From contig JACCZO010000316.1 in NCBI GenBank assembly GCA_013695925.1, positions 1-9,069 on the forward strand: a stretch of DNA of 9,069 nt. The letters run 5' to 3'. Shown here in pieces: positions 1 to 6,513 of this stretch. Source of the DNA: Chthoniobacterales bacterium (GTDB taxonomy: Bacteria; Verrucomicrobiota; Verrucomicrobiia; Chthoniobacterales; UBA10450). Positions within the stretch are counted from its first letter, which is position 1. Every line of letters begins with the position of its first letter. The notes below the pieces were generated by a model, which was given only the letters and a program-made list of their open reading frames with translations, searched no databases and was not told the DNA's origin. The translations under genes were made by a program, and so were the position numbers.

Positions 1-1609
1 GCTCAGCGACATCCGCGAGCCGATTCTTTTCGTCGTCGTCGGTGAAGTAAAAGCCGGCAAGTCGTCGCTCCTCAACGCGCTCTTCGGCCAGGAATTCGCG
101 AAAGTCGATGTGCTCCCCGCCACCGACCGCGTTTACATCTTTCGCCACGGCGACCAGGCAAGGAGCGTCGAAGTCTCACCGCACCTCGTGGAACGCTTCG
201 AGCCGATCCCGTTCCTCCGCGATTTCAACGTCGTCGATACTCCCGGTACGAACACGATCGTCGCCGAGCACCAGACCATCACCGAGAATTTCATTCCGCG
301 CGCCGACCTGGTGCTGTTCGTCTTCTCCGTCACTAATCCGTGGACACAATCGGCCTGGACGCTGCTCGAGTTAGTCCAAAAAAAATGGCTCAAGAACGTC
401 GTCTTCGTCCTGCAACAGGCCGACCTGCGCGAACCAAGCGAGGTGAAGGTGATCGAGCAACACCTGCGCGAGACGGCCAACCAGAAGCTCGGCTTCGCTC
501 CGCCAATTTTTGCGGTTTCAGGACGAAAGGCATTTCTCTCCCGCACCTCCGGGGTAGATAAGGAGCGGCTTTGGCAGGAAAGCGATTTCGCGGCGTTCGA
601 AAACCACATCAACCTCATGGTCGATCAGTCGCGCCACGGTTTACCAAAACTGATGACGACCTGCCAGACCGCCACCGTCATTCTTTCCGACAGCGCGCTC
701 CGGGCGCGGAACATTCTCGCGACGATCGTGCGCGACGAGGAGCAACTCAGCCGCCTCGAAGGCATTCTCGAGGAGCGCAAGGGGCAGACCCTGCGACAGG
801 TCGGCGGTTTTCTGCGCGGGATCGAGCAGGCCTGCCGGCGTTGCGAGGACGAAGGCCAGGCCCTGCTCGAACGCAATCTTTCCTTCTGGCGGACGTGGCG
901 GCTGGTTTTTGGAAAGTCGGAATGGCAGGAGAAATTCCAGGCCGATCTCGAGGCCAAAATGCGAGATTTGATTCAGCCCCAGGTCGAGAATGCGCTCCAA
1001 CTCCTCGAAGCCGACCTCCGGAGTCTGTGGCCGCAGTTGCAGGATACGATGGAGAACCAATTCAAGGGCGATTCGCGGAGGCAATTGAACCAGACAATCC
1101 CCGACTTCGCGCGGCAGCGGCGCGAGCTCCTGCAATCGATCGAACTCACGCTCGTGGAACGAATCGCCGGGCGCGGGATGGAAGCGCAGCTCGAGAAAAT
1201 GTTCCGCGAGACCGCCACCTGGATGCGGGTCCCTGCCGGGGTGGCCGCGGCGGGCGGGATCGTCACCATCATCGCAGCCATGAGCAGCGCGGCCGTCGCG
1301 GATGTGACCGGCATCGTAGCCGCCTCCGCTTTTGTTGCTGGCACGCTGGTGGCGTTTGGCCGGCGCCGGAAAATTCTCGGGGAATATCATCGGCAGATGG
1401 AACTGAAGCGCGAAGAACTGGTGGCGACGATCGAGCAGCAACTACGGCACGCGATCGAGCTTTTCTACGCCGAGATCGGCGGGGTTTTTCAGCCGCTACG
1501 CGCCTTTTGCGCGGCGGAGCGGAAGCGCTACGACCCTTTACTTAGCCGGGTCGGAGAAATCGAGAAGAATTTCGCAGAGCTCAGCGCCGAACTGGCGCGG
1601 AGCAAGTAG
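1..1609 (+). CDS. Dynamin-like GTPase, 5'-truncated by the window edge
   Basis: The reading frame is open from base 2 (535 visible residues) and ends at TAG 1607-1609; the true start lies upstream. The Walker A/G1 motif GEVKAGKSS is at visible residues 14-22, a G2-like Thr follows in PATDRV, G3 is DTPGTN at 79-84, and a G5-like AVSGRK comes after it. The G4 position reads VLQQADL (Q138-D141) where the family usually has (N/T)KxD, so guanine recognition may be altered. A long charged, helical and probably coiled-coil stretch follows. Around residues 411-452 lie two closely spaced hydrophobic segments rich in Ala, Val and Ile, then RRRK, which fits a membrane hairpin. This order (GTPase, helical stalk, membrane-inserting segment) is typical of bacterial dynamin-like proteins that bind or remodel the inner membrane. 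The specific cellular role cannot be read from the sequence. It is convergent with the secreted-protein gene, 6 bp away. Confidence 0.88.
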   Translation, partial: LSDIREPILFVVVGEVKAGKSSLLNALFGQEFAKVDVLPATDRVYIFRHGDQARSVEVSPHLVERFEPIPFLRDFNVVDTPGTNTIVAEHQTITENFIPRADLVLFVFSVTNPWTQSAWTLLELVQKKWLKNVVFVLQQADLREPSEVKVIEQHLRETANQKLGFAPPIFAVSGRKAFLSRTSGVDKERLWQESDFAAFENHINLMVDQSRHGLPKLMTTCQTATVILSDSALRARNILATIVRDEEQLSRLEGILEERKGQTLRQVGGFLRGIEQACRRCEDEGQALLERNLSFWRTWRLVFGKSEWQEKFQADLEAKMRDLIQPQVENALQLLEADLRSLWPQLQDTMENQFKGDSRRQLNQTIPDFARQRRELLQSIELTLVERIAGRGMEAQLEKMFRETATWMRVPAGVAAAGGIVTIIAAMSSAAVADVTGIVAASAFVAGTLVAFGRRRKILGEYHRQMELKREELVATIEQQLRHAIELFYAEIGGVFQPLRAFCAAERKRYDPLLSRVGEIEKNFAELSAELARSK

Positions 1610-1624
1610 CGAACGCTACTTTTT
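1604..1624 (+). terminator. Palindromic hairpin with T-run shared by convergent genes
   Basis: Bases 1604-1621 (AAGTAGCGAACGCTACTT) form a perfect palindrome with 8-base arms around AA; as RNA this is a 7-bp stem with a GAAC loop. Five T residues (1620-1624) end the right arm and follow it, giving an intrinsic-terminator shape for the plus-strand GTPase transcript. The stem contains the TAG of the GTPase gene (1607-1609) in one arm and the TAG of the opposing gene (1616-1618) in the other. On the minus strand the hairpin is not followed by a good U-tract, so termination there would be weaker. The stem is short and only half GC, so efficiency is uncertain. Confidence 0.55.
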
Positions 1625-2461
1625 GGCCTTCGTCTTGGTCGAATACTGCTCGGCCAGGCGCTGCTCGCTCTGCCGGCGCGCGATCACGAAATTATTGTTG
1701 TCGCCGTAGTTTCGCCATGGTCCGGGCGGGACGTCGCGCACTTCGACAAACTGCCAGTCGGTCAAAGAGGTCGGGCCGAGGCCCAGGTAATCGCGCACCG
1801 CCGGCGAAACATCGAGGCCGGCACCGCGGTTGAGATTTGGTTTCGGCCGCTCGTTCCCGAAAACATATCCGTAATGATCGGTCCGGAAGGGACCGCAATC
1901 TTCCCACTGCGCGTAGCAGACCCGCTTGCCGCGCCGGATCGCGACCCAGCGGCCTTTGCAGACCGAATGACCCTGCTGCACGAAAGCCTGCCGAAACCAC
2001 GGCACCACCGTCGGCGCCTCCGGTTTGAACTGGCCGTGCGAGACGTCGTTGTAGGGCAGGGCGATGTAAAACGGGTTCTGCCGAGGCACGAAATTGATTG
2101 GGATGTAGTCGTGCCGCCGCGACGGCTCGGGACTGTCGTAGCCGCCGTAATTGCGCGTCCAATCCGGATCCCAGGAACTTTTGTGATTCGGCACCGGATT
2201 GTTCGCGGTCGGCATTTCGCCAATCCAGAAAACCGTCGTGACAATGTCCGTTTTCCACGGGTAACGAGACGAAGAAAAACGCGAGGTGGTCGGGACGAAC
2301 ACCTGAGGCTCGACCTTGAGCAGCGCCTGGGCCCGCAATTTCATCGCATATTTCGCGAAATCGGCGCTGCTCTCGTAGGGCGACTGAGCCCCGGCAAAAG
2401 GCGCCGCCATTGCTACGCCGGCTGCGATCAGAATCGGAAATGTGAGTCTCTTAGCCAGCAT
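1616..2461 (-). CDS. Secreted protein with probable double-psi beta-barrel (RlpA/expansin-like) domain
   Basis: Translates to 281 residues from the ATG at 2461. This start is chosen because it places a signal peptide at the very N-terminus: MLAKR, a hydrophobic core (LTFPILIAAGVAMAAPFAG) and a likely cleavage after about Ala25. The frame is open further upstream to an ATG at 2539, but that would bury the signal peptide. The C-terminal half has the order expected of a double-psi beta-barrel: a basic strand with Gly (RWVAIRRGKRVCYAQ, about 171-185), then WEDCGPF (186-192) resembling the NDRGPF strand of RlpA, then AGLDVSPAVRDYLGL (214-228) resembling the IDLSxxAAxxLG helix, then a final strand WQFVEV (236-241). 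Three cysteines (168, 182, 189) lie in this region. Residues 60-150 are rich in Trp, Tyr, Pro and Asn and match nothing I recognise. A cell-wall or periplasmic role is inferred; lytic activity is not shown. It is downstream of nadB by 85 bp. Confidence 0.72.
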   Translation of the reverse strand: MLAKRLTFPILIAAGVAMAAPFAGAQSPYESSADFAKYAMKLRAQALLKVEPQVFVPTTSRFSSSRYPWKTDIVTTVFWIGEMPTANNPVPNHKSSWDPDWTRNYGGYDSPEPSRRHDYIPINFVPRQNPFYIALPYNDVSHGQFKPEAPTVVPWFRQAFVQQGHSVCKGRWVAIRRGKRVCYAQWEDCGPFRTDHYGYVFGNERPKPNLNRGAGLDVSPAVRDYLGLGPTSLTDWQFVEVRDVPPGPWRNYGDNNNFVIARRQSEQRLAEQYSTKTKAKK

Positions 2462-2472
2462 TCGCGTCTTTC

Positions 2473-2500
2473 GTTCTAGCCAAATCGGACGGGGAGGCAA
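2473..2500 (-). promoter_or_regulatory. Weak candidate promoter for the secreted-protein gene
   Basis: On the minus strand TTGCCT (2500-2495) is followed after 16 bases by TAGAAC (2478-2473), a tolerable sigma70-like pair, 11 bases before the ATG at 2461. A start site about seven bases further on would leave a leader of only a few bases, and no convincing Shine-Dalgarno sequence is present. The pair could be chance; the gene may simply be read from nadB. Confidence 0.2.
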
Positions 2501-2546
2501 GCTTCTTTCCATCTCCTTCTTTAGCACGATCCATTCCAAAAACCGC

Positions 2547-4145
2547 TCAGCTGCGACTCAAAAGGGTGTCGCGGCGAAACGATTCGCCACCCATTTCAGG
2601 ATAATTCGTCGTAAAATGCAACCCGCGACTCTCCCGCCGGCTCAGCGCGGAGTCGACGATCAACGCCGCCACCGTGGCTAAATTGCGCAGTTCGAGCAGG
2701 TCAACTGTTATCCGAAAATTCCAGTAAAACTCCTGAATTTCGCGCTGCAGATTGCGCAGGCGCGCGCTCGCTCGTTGCAGGCGTTTGTCGGTCCGCACGA
2801 TCCCGACGTAGTCCCACATCAGACGCCGGATTTCGTCCCAGTTGTGATAGATCACGACCAGCTCATCGACGTCCTGAACATCGCCCGACTTCCATTCCGG
2901 CAGGGAAACGGATCCGGCCGGGTGAGCGGGCGGGCAGCTCCCGATGAGCGCCTCCGCCGCTCGGTGCGCGATGACCAAACCCTCGAGCAGCGAATTACTG
3001 GCGAGCCGGTTCGCCCCGTGCAGGCCGGTGCAGGCCGCTTCGCCGATCGCGTACAGCCCGGGCAGGCTGGTCGCGCCGTTGATGTTTGTCTTGATCCCGC
3101 CGCACTGGTAATGCGCCGCCGGCACGACCGGGATAGGCTCCTTTGCCATGTCGATCCCGTTCTTCAGGCACGTCTCATAAATGTGAGGAAAACGCTCCTG
3201 CAGAAATTCGCGCGGCTGATGCGTGATGTCGAGGTAAACGCATTGCGCGCCGGAGCGCTTCATCTCGGCATCGATCGCCCGCGCAACGATGTCGCGCGGC
3301 GCGAGCGAGCCGCGCGGATCGACCCGGGAGGTGAAATCTTCGCCCTTGGCGTTGCGGAGGATTCCGCCTTCGCCCCGCACCGCTTCGGAGATGAGGAAGG
3401 AAGTGGCTTGCGGATGGAAAAGGCAGGTCGGATGGAACTGAATGAACTCCATGTTGGCGACGATCGCGCCCGCGCGCCAGGCCATCGCCACGCCGTCGCC
3501 GGTCGCGATCGCGGGATTGGTCGTGTAGAGATAAACCTTTCCGCACCCGCCCGTCGCGAGGACGAGGCGGTCGGTTCGGATCGTTTCCACGGTGCCGGAA
3601 ATTTCGTCGAGCACATAAGCGCCCAGGCAATGATCCTCCGTCGCGAAGCCGAGCTTGGCGGCTGTGATCAAATCGACCGCCATGTGATTCTCGAGCAGCT
3701 CAATGTTAGGCGAGTCGTGCACGGCGCGGAGCAGGGTGGTTTCGATTTCGTAACCAGTAAGATCGTGCACGTGCAGCACCCGCCGTTTCGAGTGACCGCC
3801 CTCCCGGCCGAGATCCAGCTCCCGGTGGCCGGCGACGTCGCGTTCGTCGAAATGCAGGCCAAGCTCCATCAGCTCGCGGACCCGCGCCGGCCCTTCCTTC
3901 ACCACAGTCTCCACCGCCAGCGGATCGCACAGGCCCGCCCCGGCTTCGAGCGTGTCGCGCATGTGGAGGTCGAAGGAATCTTCCCCGCTCGTGACACAGG
4001 CGACGCCGCCCTGGGCCCAGGCCGTATTGGAATCGACCCCCTTCCGTTTCGTGATAATCGCGACCCGGCCCTGCTTCGCCACCTTGAGCGCAAAAGTGAG
4101 CCCGGCAATCCCGCTCCCAATGACGACAAAATCGAATTCTTTCAT
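2547..4145 (-). CDS. nadB: L-aspartate oxidase NadB
   Basis: A full-length 532-residue flavoprotein that oxidises L-aspartate to iminoaspartate in the cytoplasm, the first step of de novo NAD synthesis; NadA then makes quinolinate. The FAD-binding Rossmann start is VVIGSGIAGL (7-16), followed by SNTAWAQGG (39-47). The substrate-site landmarks of the NadB/succinate dehydrogenase flavoprotein family are all present: EFIQFHPT (233-240), AVRGEGG (255-261), AAHYQCGG (343-350, His345) and GLHGANRLASNSLLEG (374-389, Arg380). The helical C-terminal domain runs from about 430 to the end. NadB rather than the SdhA or FrdA paralogue is supported by the length, by SNTAWAQGG near the N-terminus and by the absence of Sdh partner genes. 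The start ATG (4145) overlaps the TGA of panC as ATGA, so translation is probably coupled. nadA and nadC are not in this window. Confidence 0.96.
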   Translation of the reverse strand: MKEFDFVVIGSGIAGLTFALKVAKQGRVAIITKRKGVDSNTAWAQGGVACVTSGEDSFDLHMRDTLEAGAGLCDPLAVETVVKEGPARVRELMELGLHFDERDVAGHRELDLGREGGHSKRRVLHVHDLTGYEIETTLLRAVHDSPNIELLENHMAVDLITAAKLGFATEDHCLGAYVLDEISGTVETIRTDRLVLATGGCGKVYLYTTNPAIATGDGVAMAWRAGAIVANMEFIQFHPTCLFHPQATSFLISEAVRGEGGILRNAKGEDFTSRVDPRGSLAPRDIVARAIDAEMKRSGAQCVYLDITHQPREFLQERFPHIYETCLKNGIDMAKEPIPVVPAAHYQCGGIKTNINGATSLPGLYAIGEAACTGLHGANRLASNSLLEGLVIAHRAAEALIGSCPPAHPAGSVSLPEWKSGDVQDVDELVVIYHNWDEIRRLMWDYVGIVRTDKRLQRASARLRNLQREIQEFYWNFRITVDLLELRNLATVAALIVDSALSRRESRGLHFTTNYPEMGGESFRRDTLLSRS

Positions 4146-4975
4146 CGGAGCAGAATGTTATCGATCAGCCGGGTCTGGCCGAAGAAAATCGCGACCGCGA
4201 GCAGCGAATCCGGTTCGATCGTTAGGCGCGAGCGCAGGTCGTCCGTTCCCACGATCTCGACGTAGTCGATGCGGGCAAGAGAAGCCGACTCAATTTTTTC
4301 CCGCACCGCCGCCGCCATTTTGCGCGCGCTCGTCTCGTCCGACTGCGCCGCCTCGAGCAGGGCCTGCCGAATAATCGGCGCCTGGGCGCGCTCCTCTGCG
4401 CTCAGGTATTGGTTGCGCGAGCTGAGCGCCAGTCCGTCCGGTTCCCGCACCGTCGGGCCGGCCACGATCTCGACCGGGAAATCGAGATCGCGCACCATGC
4501 GTCGCATAATCGCCAATTGCTGGAAATCCTTCTCCCCAAAAACCGCCGCGTCCGGGGTGAGGAGATGAAACAATTTCGTCACCACCGTGCAGACCCCGCG
4601 GAAATGTCCGGGACGCGACGCCCCGCAGAGCGGTTCCGAAAGGGCCGTCTCTTCGACGAAGGTCGAGCGATTTTCAAAATACATTTCGCCAGGCGCAGGC
4701 CGGAAAATTAGGTCCACGCCTTCCTTGCGGCAGAGTTCCTCGTCGGCCAATGCCGGCCGCGGATAGCGGGAAAAATCCGCGCCCGGTTCAAACTGGAGTG
4801 GATTGACGAAAATGCTCAGCGCCACTTCGCCTTGCGCGCCGGCATTCTTTCGCGCCAACCGGATGAGGGCGAGATGGCCTGCATGCAAAGCGCCCATCGT
4901 CGGGACCAGTACGCGGCGTTTGCCTTTTGGACGAGGTTGGGCGCGCAGCTCGGCCACGGTGGAAATGATCTTCAT
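4142..4975 (-). CDS. panC: Pantothenate synthetase PanC
   Basis: A 277-residue cytoplasmic enzyme that joins pantoate and beta-alanine with ATP to give pantothenate, the precursor of coenzyme A. The nucleotidyltransferase signature PTMGALHAGH is at 25-34 (HxGH-type ATP site), FVNPLQFEPGAD starts at 56, RPGHFRGVCTVV at 121-132, FGEKDFQQL at 146-154, and SSRNQYLS at 185-192 is the KMSKS-equivalent loop. Length and motifs are normal for the family. The ATG at 4975 is preferred to longer in-frame starts because it puts the conserved IISTVAELR strand at the N-terminus and overlaps the methyltransferase stop as ATGA. The longer frame upstream is just the methyltransferase gene read in another phase. 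The 3' end overlaps the nadB start in the same ATGA manner. No panB or panD is nearby. Confidence 0.96.
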   Translation of the reverse strand: MKIISTVAELRAQPRPKGKRRVLVPTMGALHAGHLALIRLARKNAGAQGEVALSIFVNPLQFEPGADFSRYPRPALADEELCRKEGVDLIFRPAPGEMYFENRSTFVEETALSEPLCGASRPGHFRGVCTVVTKLFHLLTPDAAVFGEKDFQQLAIMRRMVRDLDFPVEIVAGPTVREPDGLALSSRNQYLSAEERAQAPIIRQALLEAAQSDETSARKMAAAVREKIESASLARIDYVEIVGTDDLRSRLTIEPDSLLAVAIFFGQTRLIDNILLR

Positions 4976-5688
4976 CCTGGATCTCGATCGAACGCGCCAC
5001 GCTCCAGCCAAATGGCCTGCCGGGCAAAACGAAAGCGGCGATGCCCGAAATCTTCCCAGCCGGCGGCGCGCGCGAGTCGCTCGAGTTCGGCAAAGGAAAA
5101 TGCGCGCGCAACCGAGGCGCGGGCGTCGTTGCGGGTCATCTCCTGGCGAAAAATTGTCACCGTGAGCAGATCGACTCCGGCCCTTGCAAACCAGGTGCGA
5201 CAAAGATCTGACACCAGGACGTTTCCCCGGGAAAGACCGTCGCAGCGTCGCAAGAGCGAAACCGCGTCCTCTTCGCTAAAATGATGAAGCGCGAGGGAGA
5301 AAAGCACGATGTCGTAGCTCTGTGCGTCTCCAAAAGAATGGATATCCGCGCAATGGTAACGAATCTCCGGAAAGCCGCTGCTCAGTTGGCGCGCGATCTC
5401 GATCGTCGAGGCTTGGAAATCGACCGCGTCGACCTGCACCTTCGCGCCGACATCACGCGCGAACTCAACCAAGAGGCGCGGAATATCACCCGAGCCGGTC
5501 GCCAGATCGAGGATGCGCAACTGGTCGTCCTCCCGGATCCAGCGCCGCAGGAAATAGCGGATCAGGCGATGGCTGCCGAAGTAGCGATTGAGCGCGCGCA
5601 GATTGCGCAGGTCAGATAAGAGCTCGGCCGAGACCGGCTGGGGCCGATCCATCCACTCCGGATCCGCCGGGTTGAACTGGCGACTCAA
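4972..5688 (-). CDS. Class I SAM-dependent methyltransferase, probable TTG start at the edge of an inverted repeat
   Basis: From the TTG at 5688 the product is 238 residues. The SAM-binding core is clear: motif I ILDLATGSGDIP (59-70), the acidic end of strand 2 VDAVDFQ (86-92), an acidic strand-3 site HCADIHSF (112-119), and motif IV-like YDIVLFSLALHHFSEED (125-141). The N-terminal RQFNPADPEWMDRPQPV followed by LRNLRALNRYFG (27-38) resembles the PELMD...L..LxRiN opening of a family of small methyltransferases, as I recall it. That is why the start is placed before PEWMD rather than at the ATG at 5652 (226 residues), which would cut it. The TTG sits on the last bases of an inverted repeat, so any ribosome site would lie inside a stem; the start is therefore uncertain. 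The longer frame to 5838 reads through the repeat into the cupin gene and is rejected. Substrate unknown. It overlaps panC by ATGA. Confidence 0.85.
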   Translation of the reverse strand: MSRQFNPADPEWMDRPQPVSAELLSDLRNLRALNRYFGSHRLIRYFLRRWIREDDQLRILDLATGSGDIPRLLVEFARDVGAKVQVDAVDFQASTIEIARQLSSGFPEIRYHCADIHSFGDAQSYDIVLFSLALHHFSEEDAVSLLRRCDGLSRGNVLVSDLCRTWFARAGVDLLTVTIFRQEMTRNDARASVARAFSFAELERLARAAGWEDFGHRRFRFARQAIWLERGAFDRDPG

Positions 5689-5763
5689 TGTGGGAGGGGC
5701 CTTTGCGCCCCGATCAGGGCAGACGTTGCAATCGATTGGGGCGCAAAGGCCCTTCCCACATTG
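5686..5763. repeat. Long near-perfect inverted repeat (REP-like or MITE-like) filling the intergenic gap
   Basis: Left arm 5687-5715 (beginning AATGTGGGAGGGGCC) pairs with right arm 5734-5762 (ending GGCCCTTCCCACATT) at 27 of 29 positions, enclosing an 18-base loop 5716-5733; one further C-G pair (5686/5763) extends it. The two non-Watson-Crick positions (5696/5753 and 5712/5737) would be G-U wobbles in plus-strand RNA but C-A mismatches in minus-strand RNA. The core of each arm, GGGGCCTTTGCGCCCC on the left, is itself partly self-complementary, as in many REP sequences. No flanking target duplication is evident and no T-run follows either end, so a simple terminator is unlikely. It occupies nearly all of the space between the cupin stop (5768) and the methyltransferase start. 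Copy number elsewhere in the genome cannot be seen from here. Confidence 0.85.
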
Positions 5764-5767
5764 GAAG

Positions 5768-6511
5768 TCATGCGAGAAACCTGGCCCATGATTCGGGCAA
5801 ATGCGCGCTTTCGATTTCGCTCGCGATGCGCCCTTCAAACTCCGCCTGGAAAGAAGTGCTCGTGCCGTAGACCATGATCAAATCGTCCGAGCCCTCGCCC
5901 CGGATGGCGTGCGCCACGCCCGGCGGGATGACCACTCCGACATTGTTAGGCCCGCGGTGCTCGTCGCCGTCGATGAAGAACCGCATCGTCCGCACCGGCA
6001 GCCCGGCGCGGGCCTCGCGCAGGATCATCTCGGCCCGGCCCTGGACGAAAAACATCACGTCCCACTGCTCCTCTTCATAGCGGCGGAGGGAAAAGTTTTC
6101 CGGTTCGTCGAGGAAGAGGCGCTGAAACCAGTCGTTAGGCAAAGTCTCGGTTGGAACACTCGGGGGATGAATATGAAAACCTTTCGCGGTTTGGGCGAAC
6201 ATCCGGGCGGCCGACCACTGTTGTGGCCACAAGCCGATTCTGGCCAACGGTCCTTCGTCGCGCCGGACGAATTCGCCAAACAATCCGCGATGGCGCTGGG
6301 GATAAATGGTGCGGGCAAAAATTTCCACGCCGGGGATCCAGGCCTGCGCCAGTTCCGGGTCGGAACGATTCGCGCCGGCCAACTGGCCGGCCTCGATCCC
6401 GGTCTCGGCGATCCGTTGCGCAAGGGAGCGCGCGCCATAGTCGCGCTCGACGAGCGCGTCCCGGACATCCGGGTCGAGCGCGTGCCAGCGGTCGGTATTT
6501 TTCTTGTTCAT
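5768..6511 (-). CDS. RmlC-like cupin protein (dTDP-4-dehydrorhamnose 3,5-epimerase-like)
   Basis: A 247-residue soluble protein with a probable RmlC-type cupin fold. Residues 61-82 (GVEIFARTIYPQRHRGLFGEFV) resemble the opening strands of RmlC, where a D.RG.F.E pattern is usual; KGFHIHPP (110-117) takes the place of RGLHYQ.P with the likely catalytic His; QWDVMFFVQGRAEMILREAR (149-168) matches the strand carrying DVxVDxR; VVIPPGVAHAI (193-203) matches the IPxGFAHGF strand; and VYGTSTSF (214-221) stands at the C-terminal Tyr region. The first 60 residues are an extra, charged helical part. The DVxVDxR pattern is not conserved, so it may be a non-epimerase relative acting on another sugar nucleotide. 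ATG 6511 lies 2 bp after the glycosyltransferase stop, pointing to cotranscription and a shared polysaccharide role. The Shine-Dalgarno signal is weak, so coupling is likely. The repeat lies just downstream. Confidence 0.75.
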   Translation of the reverse strand: MNKKNTDRWHALDPDVRDALVERDYGARSLAQRIAETGIEAGQLAGANRSDPELAQAWIPGVEIFARTIYPQRHRGLFGEFVRRDEGPLARIGLWPQQWSAARMFAQTAKGFHIHPPSVPTETLPNDWFQRLFLDEPENFSLRRYEEEQWDVMFFVQGRAEMILREARAGLPVRTMRFFIDGDEHRGPNNVGVVIPPGVAHAIRGEGSDDLIMVYGTSTSFQAEFEGRIASEIESAHLPESWARFLA

Positions 6512-6513
6512 CT

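Noticed and set aside
641..1441. Minus-strand open frame (266 residues) opposite the dynamin-like GTPase
   Set aside because: It lies inside the well-supported GTPase gene and has no recognisable domain.
2462..2546. Possible terminator or riboswitch between nadB and the secreted-protein gene
   Set aside because: I find no stable stem followed by T residues and no known aptamer pattern in these 85 bases; only a weak promoter-like pair.
2775..4265. Long plus-strand open frame (496 residues) opposite nadB and the end of panC
   Set aside because: It is antisense to nadB, whose protein has all family motifs. The plus-strand translation is Arg/Asp/Ala-rich with no recognisable domain, as expected from a high-GC codon shadow.
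4976..5203. Longer N-terminus for PanC (76 extra residues)
   Set aside because: The extension is Arg-rich and out-of-phase methyltransferase coding sequence; the PanC family starts near MKIISTVAEL.
5686..5763. The inverted repeat as an intrinsic terminator or a CRISPR unit
   Set aside because: No T-run follows either arm in either direction, and there is one copy only, with no spacer-repeat series in the window.
5689..5838. Upstream extension of the methyltransferase with a Cys-rich peptide
   Set aside because: These residues come from reading through the inverted repeat and out of phase into the cupin gene. The Cys spacing is an accident of the repeat sequence, not a metal site.
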